Source: Magnetococcales bacterium
Lineage (GTDB): Bacteria > Pseudomonadota > Magnetococcia > Magnetococcales > JADGCL01
Length of the DNA: 64,000 bases
NCBI GenBank assembly: GCA_015229005.1
Contig: JADGCL010000006.1
Coordinates: 1-64,000, forward strand
Direction: 5' to 3'
A model generated the notes under the pieces. The model was given only the letters and a program-made list of their open reading frames with translations, searched no databases and was not told the DNA's origin. Every line of letters begins with the position of its first letter. The first letter of the stretch is position 1. This document shows, piece after piece, positions 51,950-60,641 of the stretch. The position numbers and the translations under genes were made by a program.

Positions 51950-53473
51950 GTGTTAGCTCGTGTGGAAACCATTGCCCTGGAGGGGATCGCTGCCCGTCCC
52001 GTCGAAGTTGAGGTCGACGCGTCGGTAGGGATGCCTGGGCTCCATATCGTCGGGTTGCCGGAAGGGGCGGTTCGGGAGGCCAAGGATCGGGTGACGGCGG
52101 CGGTAGGCAATGCCGGAATCAGGCTGCCCAAACGTCGAGTCACGGTCAATCTGGCGCCGGCGGATTTGCCCAAGGCGGGGAGTGCCTATGATTTGCCGAT
52201 CGCCCTGGGTCTGCTGGTCGCTTTGGGCAAGCTGCCGGCGGAGGGGTTGAAGGGGCGCCTTTTTTTGGGCGAATTGGCGCTCGATGGTCGGATCAAGCCG
52301 GTGCCGGGGGTGTTGCCGGCGGCGATCCTGGCCCGTCGGTCGGGGTTTCGGGAGTTGATCATCCCGGCGGAGAACGGTTTGGAGGCGTCCCTGGCTCCAG
52401 GGATTGCGGTGGTGACACCAGCGACGTTGACCGATCTTGTCTGGCATCTCCTTGGGGAGCGCCCGCTGGCGCCGCTGGCGGAGGCCGATTGGCGCCAGTG
52501 GCTGGATGGGGAGCGGCCATCGGGCGGGGATCTGGCGGACGTCAAGGGGCAGGAGCATGCCAAGCGGGCGTTGGAGATCGTCGCGGCGGGGGGGCACAAC
52601 CTGTTGATGAGCGGTCCGCCGGGGTCGGGCAAGACGATGCTGGCACGGTGTCTTCCCGGGATTTTGCCGCACCTCTCTCTGGACGAGTCCCTGGAAGTGA
52701 CGGCGGTTCACTCGGTGGCGGGGAAGCTTCCGAGCGGGCGACCGCTGGTGGGATCGCGACCGTTTCGTGCCCCGCACCACACGGCCTCGCATGTGGCGTT
52801 GATTGGAGGGGGGAGTTTTCCCCGACCGGGGGAGGTGAGTCTGGCGCATCGGGGGATCCTCTTTCTGGACGAGATCCCGGAGTTTGGGCGCACGGCGCTG
52901 GAGGTGTTGCGGGAGCCGTTGGAGTCGGGGGATGTGGTCATTTCGCGGGCGGCGCGCAGCATTCGTTTTCCGGCGCGTTTCCAGCTTGTTGCGGCCTGCA
53001 ACCCGTGTCCATGCGGTCACCAGGGGGATCCTTCGCGTGTGTGCCGGTGCAGTCCGGTGCAGGTCTCGCGGTATCGTTCGCGTCTCTCCGGGCCGTTGTT
53101 GGATCGGATCGACCTTCACGTCGAGGTTCCGCCGGTCCCTTCGGAGGTATTGGTGGGATTGCCCAAGGGGGAGAGTTCAGGGTCGGTTCGGGGGCGTGTG
53201 GAGGGGGCTCGGGAGAGGCAGGGGCTGCGCCAGGGGCCCGGATTGTTGAATGCCAATCTGGACGGGGGGGATCTGGCGGCCCACGCGGGGCTTTCGGTGG
53301 AGGGGCGGGAATTGATGTTGGAGGCGGGGCGGAGGCTCGGTTTTTCCGCACGGACCCATCATCGGGTGATTCGGGTGGCACGCACGGTGGCGGATCTGGC
53401 CGGCAGTGAGGTGATCGACACCGACCATTTGGCCGAGGCGGTGCAGTTCCGGGTGGGAGGGAGGTTTCAGTAG
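51950..53473 (+). CDS. comM: ComM/YifB-family Mg-chelatase-like AAA+ ATPase
   Basis: A hexameric helicase that extends branch migration of incoming single-stranded DNA in natural transformation. The 507-residue protein has the N-terminal Lon-substrate-like domain (EVDASVGMPGLHIVGLPEGA, VNLAPADLPKAGSAYDLPIA), Walker A GPPGSGKTMLARCLPGILP (near 222), FRAPHHTASHVAL, Walker B GILFLDEIPEF, the cysteine-rich NPCPCGHQGDPSRVCRCSP and a C-terminal Mg-chelatase domain (ARTHHRVIRVARTVADLAG). The start is a GTG at 51950. The gene suggests competence or at least DNA recombination ability; no other com genes are here. Confidence 0.94.
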   Translation: MLARVETIALEGIAARPVEVEVDASVGMPGLHIVGLPEGAVREAKDRVTAAVGNAGIRLPKRRVTVNLAPADLPKAGSAYDLPIALGLLVALGKLPAEGLKGRLFLGELALDGRIKPVPGVLPAAILARRSGFRELIIPAENGLEASLAPGIAVVTPATLTDLVWHLLGERPLAPLAEADWRQWLDGERPSGGDLADVKGQEHAKRALEIVAAGGHNLLMSGPPGSGKTMLARCLPGILPHLSLDESLEVTAVHSVAGKLPSGRPLVGSRPFRAPHHTASHVALIGGGSFPRPGEVSLAHRGILFLDEIPEFGRTALEVLREPLESGDVVISRAARSIRFPARFQLVAACNPCPCGHQGDPSRVCRCSPVQVSRYRSRLSGPLLDRIDLHVEVPPVPSEVLVGLPKGESSGSVRGRVEGARERQGLRQGPGLLNANLDGGDLAAHAGLSVEGRELMLEAGRRLGFSARTHHRVIRVARTVADLAGSEVIDTDHLAEAVQFRVGGRFQ

Positions 53474-53530
53474 GTGCGCTCTCCTCCAGGAGAGTACGCG
53501 GGCAACGGATTGTTGTGTTCCGCAGAAAAC

Positions 53531-53548
53531 GGGGGGGGGGGGGGGGGG
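53531..53548. repeat. Homopolymeric tract of 18 G
   Basis: Eighteen consecutive G in the intergenic region between comM and the Wzz-like gene, 190 bp before the latter's start. Tracts this long slip readily during replication and could vary transcription of the polysaccharide gene pair. Just before it, at 53479-53494, is a small inverted repeat CTCTCCT/AGGAGAG after the comM stop. Confidence 0.85.
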
Positions 53549-53738
53549 CTTTTTCTTTCGGGGCGGGTGACGGGGGCCGGAGAGGTGCGAGGTGGGCCTT
53601 GAACGGCCCTGTTGTCGCCTCGCCGGCGGTGTTCGGTGCCATCGTTGACTCGACAGCGGAGTGGGGGCCTCTTCCCCGCGTTCCGCGGACCAGGGTTCCA
53701 GACCCGGACTCCAAACAGAATTCAGGCGACGTTGCGGC

Positions 53739-55328
53739 ATGCAGGAATTTGGCGTACGCGATATCTATAACTTGGTTTTCGTCCATGCCCGGGGCATGTG
53801 GCGGCATCGCTGGCATATGATGCTGGTGGCTTGGTTCGTCTGCATCTCCGGTTGGATCGCTGTCTCGTTCATGAAGGATCAATACCTTGCGACCGCCAGG
53901 GTCGCTATCGAGGATCCGAACATCGATGTGGCCTCGGTCCTCGGCGCCGGGGGCAATCTGGCCTTTCCGGATGTCACCCGCGAGGCCCGGCGGGTGCTTC
54001 AGGGGTTGCTGAGCCGGGAGAATATCGTCAAGGCTCTGCGGCAGACCGACTTGGGCCGCTACTTCGAGGATGGCGCGAACGAAATGGAGATGGAGCGGGT
54101 CATCAGCGAGACCCGTTCCCAGGTCTCCGTCCGCGCCGCTGACGAGCAGTCCAGCATCTTCGTTATTTCGCACCGACATAATGTCCCGAGGATCACCTTC
54201 CAGGTCGTCTCTGCCCTGGTCTCGCTATTGCCACAGGAGTCGGTCGGGGGGTCGGAGGGGGGCAAGATCCAGACGACCAAGGAGTTTATCCACGAGCGGG
54301 TCAATCAGCTCAAGGACAAGGTCATCGAGGCCCAGACCCGGCTCAGGGATTTCGAAAAGGAACACTACCTGATCATCTCCCAGGAAGGGGGAGGGTACTA
54401 CGCCCGGGTCAAGGCGCTGATCGAGAAGATCGAAAGTGAGACCGCAAAGGGCCGGGAGCTGGAGGCCCGCCGACTGGAGCTGCAGAAACAGATGCGGGAC
54501 ATGGAGTCGCGCCTGGAGTCGCCGACCCGGGATTTGGATCGCCGGATCCAGGAGCTGAACCAGAAACTGATTGAACTTCAGGCCAAAACCTATGCGAAGG
54601 GCGGGCAGGTCCTGCCCCTCTACCCGGACACACATTCGGATGTGATCGCCCTGCGTGGGGCGATCGCCTCCCTGGAACAGCAGAAGCTGGATCGCTCCAA
54701 GCCGACGCGGGACGGTGGCGATGATCCCAACCTCTGGCAGTTGGAAGCGGATCCGGTCTACCGCAAACTCAAGAGTTCCCTGGGGCAGGTCGATGTCGAG
54801 CTGGGCTCGCTCCATGCCCGGATCTCTGAGTTGCAGGCGAAGCTTGCCGAGTTGAAAAGCCTCGAAGAGGGGCTTCCGACGGCGGAAAACGAATATCTTC
54901 GCCTGAAGCAGAATCTGGAATTCCTGAAGGCCCAGATGATGGAACTTCTGAACCGCAAGGGGCAGACGGAGTTCCGGGTGGATATCGAGGAGAGCATGAC
55001 CAAGTATGTCCGGTTCGCGGTGCTGGAGCCGCCCTCGTTACCGTTCCACCCGATCGGGCCGAATCGTCCGTTGTTTTTATCGGTAGTCCTGGTCGGCGGG
55101 ATCCTGGCTGGTTTGGCGATGGCTTTGTTTCTGTCGGTGGTGCGTCCCGTTTTCGATACGACGGCGACCATGAAGAACGTCTTGGGGTTGCCAGTCCTGG
55201 GGACGGTCTCGATGTTCGATGATCGTCCGGGAATGGGTTTGGTCGAGTCGCGGGTCTTTTTTCTTCTCTCTCTGGCGGGCCTGTTCGGGGCCTATCTGGG
55301 GATTCTCATGTTTTTCCGCCTTATCTGA
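53739..55328 (+). CDS. Wzz/GumC-like polysaccharide chain-length determinant
   Basis: A 529-residue inner-membrane protein that sets polymer length or forms the periplasmic part of an exopolysaccharide exporter. It has an N-terminal helix (VAWFVCISGWIAVSFM), the Wzz segment YLATARVAIEDPNIDV, long coiled coils (about 160-330 and 370-420, such as VNQLKDKVIEAQTRLRDFEK), and two C-terminal helices (FLSVVLVGGILAGLAMALFL; FLLSLAGLFGAYLGILMFF). PPSLPFHPIGPNRP before the second helix is the Pro-rich Wzz motif. The layout matches the chain-length protein that pairs with a separate tyrosine kinase, the next gene. The start at 53739 (MQEFGVRDI) is preferred but lacks a clear ribosome-binding site. Confidence 0.88.
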   Translation: MQEFGVRDIYNLVFVHARGMWRHRWHMMLVAWFVCISGWIAVSFMKDQYLATARVAIEDPNIDVASVLGAGGNLAFPDVTREARRVLQGLLSRENIVKALRQTDLGRYFEDGANEMEMERVISETRSQVSVRAADEQSSIFVISHRHNVPRITFQVVSALVSLLPQESVGGSEGGKIQTTKEFIHERVNQLKDKVIEAQTRLRDFEKEHYLIISQEGGGYYARVKALIEKIESETAKGRELEARRLELQKQMRDMESRLESPTRDLDRRIQELNQKLIELQAKTYAKGGQVLPLYPDTHSDVIALRGAIASLEQQKLDRSKPTRDGGDDPNLWQLEADPVYRKLKSSLGQVDVELGSLHARISELQAKLAELKSLEEGLPTAENEYLRLKQNLEFLKAQMMELLNRKGQTEFRVDIEESMTKYVRFAVLEPPSLPFHPIGPNRPLFLSVVLVGGILAGLAMALFLSVVRPVFDTTATMKNVLGLPVLGTVSMFDDRPGMGLVESRVFFLLSLAGLFGAYLGILMFFRLI

Positions 55329-55384
55329 CGGCCGCTGGTGGGGAGGGTGGTTCACCTTCCCTCGTTATCCACGGGGTTTCCGGT

Positions 55385-56290
55385 ATGAGCATGGACAGCG
55401 TACGCAAGAAGGTCATCCTCGACTTCGACAAGCTGCGGGCCAAAGGGGTTCTGACCCCTGACGAGGGGCGGAGTACGGTGGCCGAGGAGTACCGGATCAT
55501 CAAGCGTCCCCTGTTGCTCAACGCCACCAATCGGGGTCCTGGTGGGGTCCACAAGGGCAACATGATCATGGTGACGAGCGCTTTCCCCAAGGAGGGAAAG
55601 ACCTTCACCGCCATCAATCTGGCCATGAGTTTGGCGGCGGAGATGGACAGCACCGTCCTCCTGGTGGATGGTGATGTGGCCAAGCCCTCCGTGGCCAGGG
55701 TGTTGGGGTTCAAGGCCAAGGTTGGTCTGATCGACTGTCTGTTGGGGAAGGTCCAGGATTTCTCCGAGGTGCTGATCCGGACGAATGTCCCGAAGCTGAT
55801 GCTCTTGCCTTCCGGACGGTTGCACCACCATGCGACAGAGTTGCTGGCGAGCGAGAATATGCGGTTGCTTTTGGAGGAGATGCTCAGGACCGGACCGGAC
55901 CGGATCGTGGTCTTCGATTCACCGCCGTTGCTGGTCACCACAGAGGCCCGGGAGTTGGCACGTAATATGGGGCAGATTGTCATGGTGGTGGAGGCGGAGC
56001 GGACGCCGCAGATGGCGGTCAAGGATGCGCTGGATCAGTTGGACAATCTGGAGATTGTGGGAATGGTTCTCAACAAAACCCGTGGCCGAGGGGGTGGGGG
56101 CTATTATGGCTACGGCGGCTACGGCGGCTACGGTGGCTACGGTGGTTATGGTGGTTACGGGGGCCAAGGGGGTGGGGGCTACGGTAGCTACGGGGGCTAT
56201 GGTGGGTATGGCAAGCGTGGGGGTGGAAGTTATGGGGGCGCCCCGAAAAGCAGAAAGGGCAATTTCTGGAAGAAGCTGCTCGGGATGTGA
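55385..56290 (+). CDS. Bacterial tyrosine autokinase (CpsD/CapB/Wzc-kinase type) with Gly-Tyr repeat tail
   Basis: A 301-residue cytoplasmic BY-kinase that works with the preceding Wzz-like protein to control polysaccharide synthesis. Walker A is SAFPKEGKTFTAINLA (near 68), Walker A' LLVDGDVAKPS (near 93), Walker B IVVFDSPPLL (near 176). The C-terminus (about 239-290) is a Gly-Tyr tract with 13 tyrosines in GGY/GSY units, then a basic end. BY-kinases autophosphorylate on a C-terminal tyrosine cluster, so this is an unusually long and regular version. It is 56 bp downstream of the Wzz gene. No glycosyltransferase or export genes adjoin. Confidence 0.9.
   Translation: MSMDSVRKKVILDFDKLRAKGVLTPDEGRSTVAEEYRIIKRPLLLNATNRGPGGVHKGNMIMVTSAFPKEGKTFTAINLAMSLAAEMDSTVLLVDGDVAKPSVARVLGFKAKVGLIDCLLGKVQDFSEVLIRTNVPKLMLLPSGRLHHHATELLASENMRLLLEEMLRTGPDRIVVFDSPPLLVTTEARELARNMGQIVMVVEAERTPQMAVKDALDQLDNLEIVGMVLNKTRGRGGGGYYGYGGYGGYGGYGGYGGYGGQGGGGYGSYGGYGGYGKRGGGSYGGAPKSRKGNFWKKLLGM
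56103..56220 (+). repeat. In-frame GGY-coding tandem repeat
   Basis: Repeats of a 9-base unit GGCTACGGC / GGTTATGGT, about ten copies with synonymous variation, in the 3' end of the tyrosine kinase gene. Synonymous drift between copies suggests that the GGY protein repeat is kept by selection. Copy number could vary by slippage. Confidence 0.8.
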
Positions 56291-56420
56291 CTCCAGGCTG
56301 GTTTGGCGAGGTTGGGGCCGGGTGTGAGGCGCGTTGTTGGTGAGTGGCGTCGTCTTCTCGCCGTCGGGTTTGGTCGGCTGTCTCTTCCTGGCTGGTGAGG
56401 ACCGCCTGGTGACGGGCTGT

Positions 56421-58442
56421 TCAGTGCGCTGCCATCCCGGAGAGAACCAGAAAGAGAAGCGTCAGGCCGATTCCGATCAGCGCCAGGCCCAGCGTTCTGG
56501 ACAACGCTGTCGTGGTCTTCGTCGGCGCCGCGACCAGGTGTTCTTCCAGGTTTCCTGAACGCAACAGGCGCTCGTGGTGGGCCGGGTGTTCGTCGGCCCA
56601 GGTCGACAGCTCTTCCGTCCCGGTGAACATGACGATGTTGGGCGGCGGCAGCTTCGATGGGCGGAAGTGATTGTTGAAGAAGTGTACGGTAAAGAGAAAC
56701 ACCGTCGCCAGGATGGCCTCTTCCCCGTGGATCAGGAGGGCCACATTGAACGCCCATCCCTCCACATATTGGCCGAACGACTCCGGAAACGCCAGCAGGA
56801 GGCCACTGGCTCCCATGACGGTCATTCCCCAAAAGACGGCCCAATAGTCGAACTTCTCGTAGTAGGTCCACCTGTCGAAACGGGGCCTCTCGCCTTTCCC
56901 GAGAAACCAGCGAAACATCGCCCTGCAATCGGTCAGATCCCGCCACCCCGGAACCAACGAGTCTGGCCCGAACCAGGTGAATCGCGGGTCTCGGCAAAGA
57001 CGGGGTAACAGGAAGAGCAGGTGCAGGAAGAAGAGAGCGAACAGGAGGGAGGCCGTCAGTCGATGGATGCGCCCCATCTGTTCCACGCCCCCCAACAGTT
57101 GCGTCACCACCGGGGCCCAATCGGTATCGGCGAAGCGCAGGGAGATCCCCGTCAGTACCATGAGCATCATGGCCAGGGCAAAAAGCAGGTGAAGAGCTCG
57201 CCAGAGCCCGGAAAATCGTCGGAAATGCTGGCCGGAAGGAAGGGTTGACGGGGCAGAGGCGGCGCGATCGGGCGCTCTCCTCCGGGATCCATTCCCAAGT
57301 TCTTTCCACTCCCGGAAGAACCAGAGTCCGGAATGGACCAGGAAAAAGAGAGCCACGCCGCCGAACAGGGTTGCCATGAAACGTGAGGCGATCCACACCT
57401 CCGGGTAGCGGGAATAATCGCCATCGTGGGCGTGGGGAGTGAAGGTGAGAAATCCGACCGGGGCCAGTGGGCGTTCTTCGCCATCGTGGCAACGCCGGCA
57501 GGTGGCGAGTCGATTGCGCGGATGCACTGTCGAGTTCGGGTCGGAGATGCCGAAGGCCTTGTGTGCCTCGTGGCAATCGAAACACTTGGCCGTGTGGACA
57601 AAACCCATGCGGGTCACCTGCCCGTGGTAGGTGTCACGATAGGAGGTGAGATTGGCGGGGTGGCAGCTCCCACAGGTATCGGGGCTCCGCCGTTTGAAGT
57701 CGGCCAGGTGCGCACCCCCGATCGCATGGGTGGAGTGGCAGTCGATGCAGGTAGGGGCCTTGGGGTTTTTGTTCTTCAGCAGGGCGACGCCGTGGATCGA
57801 GCCGAGGTACTCTTCCCTCTGTTCCTCATGGCATTTTCCGCAGAGGTCGGGTATGGCCGCTCTCCAGGCGGCATAGGCCGCGCTGTCTCGGTCCGTGGGG
57901 ACGTTGAATGAATGGGCATCGTGGCATTCATGGCAGGTTGCATTGATCACTTCCGGGTAATCGATGTTGGCGCGGGCATGAAAGGATTGTCGATAAGCTT
58001 CGGCGTTGGCCACCACTTTTTCAAGGCGGCTCACCGGAGGGGGTGGGGACTCGGCACGGCGCGAGACCAGCAGTGCGGCGTGGCAGTACGAGCAGTCGAT
58101 CTGCTGCGGGGTGCCGCTCTGATGGGGCGGCTCGGGGCTGGTCATCGCCGTATGGCAGCGGGTACACGCGAGTTTTCCATGTACGCCGGCTTGGTAGGGC
58201 ACGACCGGGGTGGGGGTCAGCTCGCGGGTATCCTCCTCCGCATCCGGGCGGGTCGCGGCGACTTTGATGGATTTTCTGCCATCGTGGCAGCGCCAGCAGG
58301 CTTCATTGTCGGTTCGCCAGTGGGAGAGGGCGTCGTCCGCGCCAAGACTGGCGGGAAAGGCCACGAGGAGAAGAAGGGGTGAGAGGCGGAGGAGAAGCCA
58401 CACCCACGCCGGGAGGTGTATTGTTCGGGAACCGGGTCGCAC
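56421..58442 (-). CDS. CbcL-like fusion: nonaheme cytochrome c joined to b-type cytochrome membrane domain
   Basis: A 673-residue inner-membrane protein. After a signal segment (WVWLLLRLSPLLLLVAFPA) come nine CXXCH motifs (CWRCH, CTRCH, CSYCH, CHECH, CGKCH, CIDCH, CGSCH, CFDCH, CRRCH) over about residues 48-330. The C-terminal half has some six helices with histidines of the formate-dehydrogenase-gamma/HydC cytochrome b type (LWRALHLLFALAMMLMVLTG, MGRIHRLTASLLFALFFLHL, LLIHGEEAILATVFLFTVHFF). This is the CbcL layout, in Geobacter a quinol oxidase needed for low-potential extracellular electron transfer. The start is GTG 58442 with a weak ribosome-binding site. It lies 87 bp downstream of a GGDEF gene, same strand. 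Confidence 0.88.
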   Translation of the reverse strand: MRPGSRTIHLPAWVWLLLRLSPLLLLVAFPASLGADDALSHWRTDNEACWRCHDGRKSIKVAATRPDAEEDTRELTPTPVVPYQAGVHGKLACTRCHTAMTSPEPPHQSGTPQQIDCSYCHAALLVSRRAESPPPPVSRLEKVVANAEAYRQSFHARANIDYPEVINATCHECHDAHSFNVPTDRDSAAYAAWRAAIPDLCGKCHEEQREEYLGSIHGVALLKNKNPKAPTCIDCHSTHAIGGAHLADFKRRSPDTCGSCHPANLTSYRDTYHGQVTRMGFVHTAKCFDCHEAHKAFGISDPNSTVHPRNRLATCRRCHDGEERPLAPVGFLTFTPHAHDGDYSRYPEVWIASRFMATLFGGVALFFLVHSGLWFFREWKELGNGSRRRAPDRAASAPSTLPSGQHFRRFSGLWRALHLLFALAMMLMVLTGISLRFADTDWAPVVTQLLGGVEQMGRIHRLTASLLFALFFLHLLFLLPRLCRDPRFTWFGPDSLVPGWRDLTDCRAMFRWFLGKGERPRFDRWTYYEKFDYWAVFWGMTVMGASGLLLAFPESFGQYVEGWAFNVALLIHGEEAILATVFLFTVHFFNNHFRPSKLPPPNIVMFTGTEELSTWADEHPAHHERLLRSGNLEEHLVAAPTKTTTALSRTLGLALIGIGLTLLFLVLSGMAAH

Positions 58443-58529
58443 GGGGGTTCTTCTCGTTCTTGATTTGGCCGCTCTGTGCAGCCAGTTCGGGGGGTTCCCT
58501 CCCGCTGCGGGGAACCCGGGTGGCGCGGG

Positions 58530-60329
58530 CTACGCCCCCCCCACGGAAACCACCGCTTCGCCCCCTGCGAAGTGGTAACCGTTACGCCCGCCCCTTTTGA
58601 CTCGGTACATCGCCTCGTCCGCTCCCTTGAGCAGGGCCTCGCTGTCCGGGCCGTGGTCCGGAAAGAGGGCGACACCGATGCTGACGCCGATATTGCATTG
58701 ATTGCCGCGCAACTGAAAGGGAAGCTGTACCTTTTCGATGATCTTCCGGCAAACCAGGGCTGCGTCGCCCTGGCCCGAAATGTCCGGCAGCACGACGGTG
58801 AATTCGTCCCCGCCCAGCCTGGCCACGAGGTCCGACTCCCGCAGGCAGCTTTTGATTCGCTGACTCACCTCCTGCAGCAGCAGGTCACCCACCTCGTGCC
58901 CCAGGGAGTCGTTGATCCCCTTGAACCGGTCGAGGTCCAGGAACAGGAGGGCCAGGCATCCCCGATCCCGCCGGGAGCGGGCGATGTGCTTGACCAGGAT
59001 TTCGCGGAAGAGCTGACGGTTGGGAAGACCGGTCAAGACATCGTGGTGCGCCAGGTGGCGCAGGCGCTCCTCCCCGCGCTTGCGTTCGATCAGACCGGCG
59101 AGGGTGTTGGCCATGGAGACGAGGAAGGCCTCCTCCTCCTCGTTCCGTTGGTGGCCATCGACCACATAGGTATTGATCACCCCGAGAACGTTCCCCTGAA
59201 AAAGGATGGGAATGCAGTAGTGGCCGTGCGCCGAGATCCCCGGGAAGGTCACATCGTGGCGGTGGTCCAGATGGGAGGCGAAGACCACCTCCCGTTCCAA
59301 TGCCGCACGTCCGCAGAGGCAATGGCCCAGGGGCAGTCGGGCGCAGGTCTTGAGGAGGTGATCGGGGAACCCTCGCTGCGCCGCCAGGAGGAGGAGCTTT
59401 TCCTCGGAATCGTAGAGGAAGATGGAGCCCTTCGACAGGATCCTGAGCCAAGGCACCGATAAAATGACCTCCAGCGCCCGGCGAACCTGGTCTTCCAGGG
59501 AGATGGGTTCCAGAGCCACCTGCAGGAGAGTGCTGATTGCCACTCGGGATTGCTGGATCCGGACACTCTGTTTTTCACCCCCCTTGCGGGCACTGATGTC
59601 ACGGATCACCGCCGCGTAGTGACGGTCGCCGAAGGCCGTCCAGCTTCCGACCGAAATTTCCAGGGGAAACTCTTCGCCATTCTTACGGCGTCCGGCCATC
59701 TCCATCGTGGCGCCGTCGGAACACCCTACGAAGGGGATGAGAGTCCCGTCGGTTTCCTCCCCCGTGCTTCGCTCGACGCGATCCGGAATCAGTTTCGTGA
59801 CCGGTTGACCGATCACTTCCCCCTCCTCGAAGCCGAAGGTGCGCCAAGCCCCCCGGTTCCAGTAGGTGATCTGTCCCCTGCCGTCCAAGGCGAGAATGGC
59901 ATCGTTGGCTGATTCCGGAACTGCCCGGACCCGATCACTTTCCTCCTGAAGCTTCAGGTTGCTCGATGCCAGACGGGCGTAGGAGGCTACCAGGACCTCC
60001 GCAAAGGACTCGACATCTTCCAGGCTGGTGATCGTTGGCAACCACCGGACGAGACCATAGGCCAGGAGTAGCGTCCCGCCGAGAAGGACTACCGGCTCCA
60101 GGAAACCCGCCACCTCCACCAGTTCGACTCCCAACCAACCCCATGGCGAACGACCGACGCAACCCACTCCCCGAAGCAGGAACGCCAGGGTCAGGAGTCC
60201 GAAGCCGGCGAGAATCTGGTACCACCCGTGTTGATGCAAGACCCGGCGACGCCGCCCCTCCCGTCGGAGGAAAAGCCACAACACCACGACGGTCATGACC
60301 TCCAGCGAACCCAAGAGTGCCCCGATCAT
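58530..60329 (-). CDS. Membrane diguanylate cyclase with PAS, GAF and GGDEF domains
   Basis: A 599-residue c-di-GMP synthase. Three N-terminal helices (IGALLGSLEVMTVVVLWLFL, YQILAGFGLLTLAFLL, FLEPVVLLGGTLLLAYGLV) lead to a PAS domain (about 145-255, AILALDGRGQITYWN), a GAF domain (about 285-405, SIFLYDSEEKLLLLAAQRG) and GGDEF (about 430-590) with active RLGGDEFTVVLP and the inhibitory RESD site five residues before it. It has the DVLTGLPNRQLF entry motif. No EAL domain. The ATG at 60329 follows GGGAGGGG by seven bases. A consensus -10 (TATAAT) lies about 55 bp upstream. It precedes the CbcL-like gene and may be co-transcribed with it. Confidence 0.92.
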   Translation of the reverse strand: MIGALLGSLEVMTVVVLWLFLRREGRRRRVLHQHGWYQILAGFGLLTLAFLLRGVGCVGRSPWGWLGVELVEVAGFLEPVVLLGGTLLLAYGLVRWLPTITSLEDVESFAEVLVASYARLASSNLKLQEESDRVRAVPESANDAILALDGRGQITYWNRGAWRTFGFEEGEVIGQPVTKLIPDRVERSTGEETDGTLIPFVGCSDGATMEMAGRRKNGEEFPLEISVGSWTAFGDRHYAAVIRDISARKGGEKQSVRIQQSRVAISTLLQVALEPISLEDQVRRALEVILSVPWLRILSKGSIFLYDSEEKLLLLAAQRGFPDHLLKTCARLPLGHCLCGRAALEREVVFASHLDHRHDVTFPGISAHGHYCIPILFQGNVLGVINTYVVDGHQRNEEEEAFLVSMANTLAGLIERKRGEERLRHLAHHDVLTGLPNRQLFREILVKHIARSRRDRGCLALLFLDLDRFKGINDSLGHEVGDLLLQEVSQRIKSCLRESDLVARLGGDEFTVVLPDISGQGDAALVCRKIIEKVQLPFQLRGNQCNIGVSIGVALFPDHGPDSEALLKGADEAMYRVKRGGRNGYHFAGGEAVVSVGGA

Positions 60330-60384
60330 GGCGATACCCCTCCCGACTTTGTCACAGGAAGCTGTTATCCCGGGATCAGGCAGC

Positions 60385-60390
60385 ATTATA
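60385..60390 (-). promoter_or_regulatory. Consensus -10 box for the GGDEF-CbcL operon
   Basis: TATAAT read on the minus strand, giving a leader of about 50 bases before the ATG at 60329. No good -35 is at the right distance (TGGGAA at 60408-60413), which would fit an activated promoter. Confidence 0.4.
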
Positions 60391-60453
60391 GGCGGCGGTT
60401 CCCTCGTTTCCCATGCAAACTTCTGATGATTCCCGGGCGATGTTTCGATTTCT

Positions 60454-60468
60454 GTGACGTTCTGTTAC
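60454..60468. promoter_or_regulatory. Palindrome GTGAC-N5-GTTAC, site 1 of the divergent region
   Basis: CTGTGAC GTTCT GTTACAG: seven-base arms with one mismatch. Its centre is about 83 bp upstream of the start expected from the TATAAT at 60385-60390. Same form as 26407-26421 and 60598-60612. Confidence 0.5.
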
Positions 60469-60597
60469 AGACATGGTTTCCGTCAAACAATCATCGGGTA
60501 GGGATCCTTTTCCTTCCTTGAAACCAAATTCGATTCCATCCATCCTCGAGAAGCCCTGATCGGCCAGCCGCCGTCGGTTGGGGAGGGGGCGGTTGCG

Positions 60598-60612
60598 GTG
60601 ACATTTTGTTAC
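60598..60612. promoter_or_regulatory. Palindrome GTGAC-N5-GTTAC, site 2 of the divergent region
   Basis: GTGAC ATTTT GTTAC. Its centre lies about 42 bp upstream of the start expected from the TATAGT at 60636, the usual place for a class II activator that overlaps the -35 region. Confidence 0.5.
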
Positions 60613-60635
60613 CAAATTTTTTCGCGAAAACGTCT

Positions 60636-60641
60636 TATAGT
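60636..60641 (+). promoter_or_regulatory. -10 box for the Lgt-like gene
   Basis: TATAGT with no matching -35 at 16-18 bp, but a palindrome centred where an activator would replace it. Leader about 30 bases. Confidence 0.4.

Noticed and set aside
49099-52173. Open minus-strand frame of 1024 codons
   Set aside because: It runs antisense across ubiV, ubiK, the aldehyde dehydrogenase and the start of comM, all of which have clear motifs; composition is that of a shadow.
53515-53820. Plus-strand frame reading through the G18 tract
   Set aside because: Its product is a poly-Gly shadow that overlaps the Wzz-like gene start in another frame; the tract is better seen as an intergenic slippage site.
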